Positions 6,701-6,979 of a stretch of DNA of 6,979 nt are shown here, piece after piece (positions within the stretch are counted from its first letter, which is position 1; every line of letters begins with the position of its first letter). The notes below the pieces were generated by a model, which did no database searches, had not been told where the DNA came from, and worked only from the letters and a program-made list of their open reading frames with translations. Location of the stretch: the NCBI GenBank assembly GCA_963581435.1, contig CAUZOL010000357.1:1-6979 (forward strand). Reading direction: 5' to 3'. The DNA comes from JABISG01 sp963581435. Lineage in GTDB: Bacteria > Planctomycetota > Planctomycetia > Planctomycetales > Planctomycetaceae. The position numbers were made by a program, and so were the translations under genes.

Positions 6701-6769
6701 GCCGACCTGATTTCGTTCATCAAGAACTGGCGTTATCTCGATGGCCGAATACCGATCGACGTGGATTGA
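3743..6769 (+). CDS. PVC-type dehydrogenase/HEAT/cytochrome c protein
   Basis: A 1008-residue predicted exported protein. The basic N-terminus and hydrophobic stretch (residues 20-34, ending LAAA before EEAAP) form a signal peptide. Residues about 49-430 match the Pirellula/Verrucomicrobium membrane-bound dehydrogenase N-terminal family (TIGR02604, beta-propeller-like), with DPVAIRFDENGLMWVVEMRDYP-type signatures at 75-96, DRDGDG near 115, and NGPDGALYVIDMYR (384-397). Residues about 440-800 are helical and HEAT-like. The C-terminus is the paired heme-binding domain (TIGR02603) with CTACH at 877-881; Met973 in LMPAGLE is a candidate axial ligand. The likely role is a periplasmic oxidoreductase, perhaps acting on sugars; the substrate is unknown. 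ATG 3743 was chosen because it keeps a full signal peptide, has GGAAG six bases upstream and overlaps the preceding stop as ATGA. ATG 3800 is an alternative without a clear ribosome binding site. The frame is open back to 3422, but that part is amidohydrolase remnant read out of frame. Confidence 0.93.
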   Translation: MTRTICGRPNRRRLNVLNAMSAIIACVSFSLAAAEEAAPKALPQSPLSPEETLREFVLHPALRIELVAAEPEVIDPVAIRFDENGLMWVVEMRDYPNGPKPGSPPMSRIKVLEDRDGDGHYETAHVFADKLLFATGIQPWKGGVVVTLAGKVEFLRDIDGDFRADLRETWFTGFAEQNPQLRANHPTFALDNHIYVANGLRGGDVIATRKKWAGNAKPLSISGRDFRFNPNTGTFEGVSGVGQFGLAFDDFGNRFICSNRNPCMHVVLNDGDIKRNPNLAVSSVIHNVSPSGEGSRVFPISRTWTTSTTHEGQFTAACGVTVYRGDLLPKEFRGNSFTCEPTGNMVHRDVLQPDGATFSSRPGREKVEFLATRDEWFRAVNLANGPDGALYVIDMYRAVIEHPQWVPDELKKRRDLRYGDDRGRIYRIVPADKTAERRVPIALSTVSTVELVKLLKHTNAWHRETAARLIFERQDEAAVKPLRKLVTEGSTATSRLHALWALDGLGKLTITSLAAALRDKHPRVAEPAVRLIDERHFNDASIRDNLLGLADSDDARLRFQVALALGKLQGKTPRPAIVRMLAGIAVRAPNDRWTRIAVASSVVHRPGDLLHEIVQHVIASKQDAQAEFDELLQETAQLIASRGDPQEIAAALFQFTRDVRLNGKFDSPRFAILGGLGRGMTRRGKSLRSLIGKLQQSQQDELNALFQRAAELAANTDALAKQRPQAVELLRYANFADVGPQLRRLASAHFERSLRLAAIDTLAVFHAPEIGPFLFDDFNAQSPAVRRAILDAQLADVSRTQLLLNEIESGRIRATELDPVRANRLRKHRNTGIRTKAAQLLAAAVPADRKKILVKYQSALSLEADAIRGRQVFIKNCTACHRIGKDGVNVAPDIADSRTKKSAQLLLNILDPNRVVDSNYFSYTVVTTLGKVVTGLMTSETSNSVTVKQQEGKSATILRRDIERLQSNGVSLMPAGLEKNINVQQMADLISFIKNWRYLDGRIPIDVD

Positions 6770-6809
6770 ACATCGTTCATCACGCAGCGGTCGAGACGCC
6801 CAGGGGTTC

Positions 6810-6840
6810 CGACGTTCCTGTTATGTTCTCCAGAACGTCG
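6810..6840 (+). terminator. Possible transcription terminator after the cytochrome gene
   Basis: CGACGTTC (6810-6817) and GAACGTCG (6833-6840) form a perfect 8-bp stem with a 15-base loop, 40 bases after the stop codon. Only a poor T-rich stretch (AGTTCTTGGG) follows, so it is not a classic intrinsic terminator. A smaller stem, CAGCG/CGCTG (6868-6872 and 6880-6884), lies downstream. Confidence 0.35.
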
Positions 6841-6966
6841 AGTTCTTGGGTGCCCGCTGTGCTGGTCCAGCGACTTTTGCGCTGCACGGGTGTTAATGGA
6901 AATGGCCCCTAATTTCGTGATATCGTGTTTTCCTGGCATCCAGACGAGGCATTTCGGGAGAACTCG

Positions 6967-6979
6967 ATGACTGCAAAGG
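6967..6979 (+). CDS. Start of an unidentified gene, cut by window edge
   Basis: ATG at 6967 is preceded by GGGAG (6956-6960) with a six-base spacer, a good Shine-Dalgarno arrangement. Only the codons for MTAK are visible, so nothing can be said about the product. The 197 bases between the cytochrome gene and this start probably hold its promoter; I could not place one with confidence. Confidence 0.5.

Overview
The window looks like accessory DNA from a member of the Planctomycetota. The strongest evidence is the large gene at 3743-6769. It encodes a Pirellula/Verrucomicrobium-type protein: an N-terminal dehydrogenase-like propeller, a HEAT-like middle and a C-terminal CxxCH cytochrome c domain. 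This architecture is characteristic of PVC bacteria. A secreted neutral-ceramidase-like hydrolase, an 'SRRDWLK' twin-arginine leader and a broken amidohydrolase, all of types common in planctomycetes, fit this assignment.

Layout. Bases 1-153 are the right end of a repeated element that continues off the left edge. It abuts the 3' end of an IS66-family insertion sequence (154-479), of which only the transposase C-terminus and right terminal repeat remain. A 67-bp palindromic repeat (483-549) and a second inverted repeat (554-619) follow, then about 220 bp without recognisable content. An intact ceramidase-family gene occupies 851-2296. Ten bases after its stop are the first 31 codons of a Tat-exported protein that then breaks off (2307-2402). 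Next come a second copy of the 67-bp palindrome (2575-2641) with its companion inverted repeat (2647-2716), and a 518-bp MITE-like element with 48-bp terminal inverted repeats (2802-3319). Its right-hand 154 bp match bases 1-153. A decayed amidohydrolase gene (3469-3746) ends in an ATGA overlap with the large cytochrome gene. A possible terminator and the first codons of a further gene close the window.

Only two complete, convincing protein genes are present. Both are predicted to be exported: one hydrolase and one probable periplasmic oxidoreductase. Nothing shows that they act in one pathway. Around them is a set of broken genes and at least two dispersed non-coding repeat families, so the region reads as a site of repeated insertion and deletion. 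The repeats are the least explained part: the 518-bp terminal-inverted-repeat element and the 67-bp palindrome with its neighbouring stem. I found no convincing new defence, toxin or biosynthetic system, no CRISPR array and no tRNA or rRNA gene.
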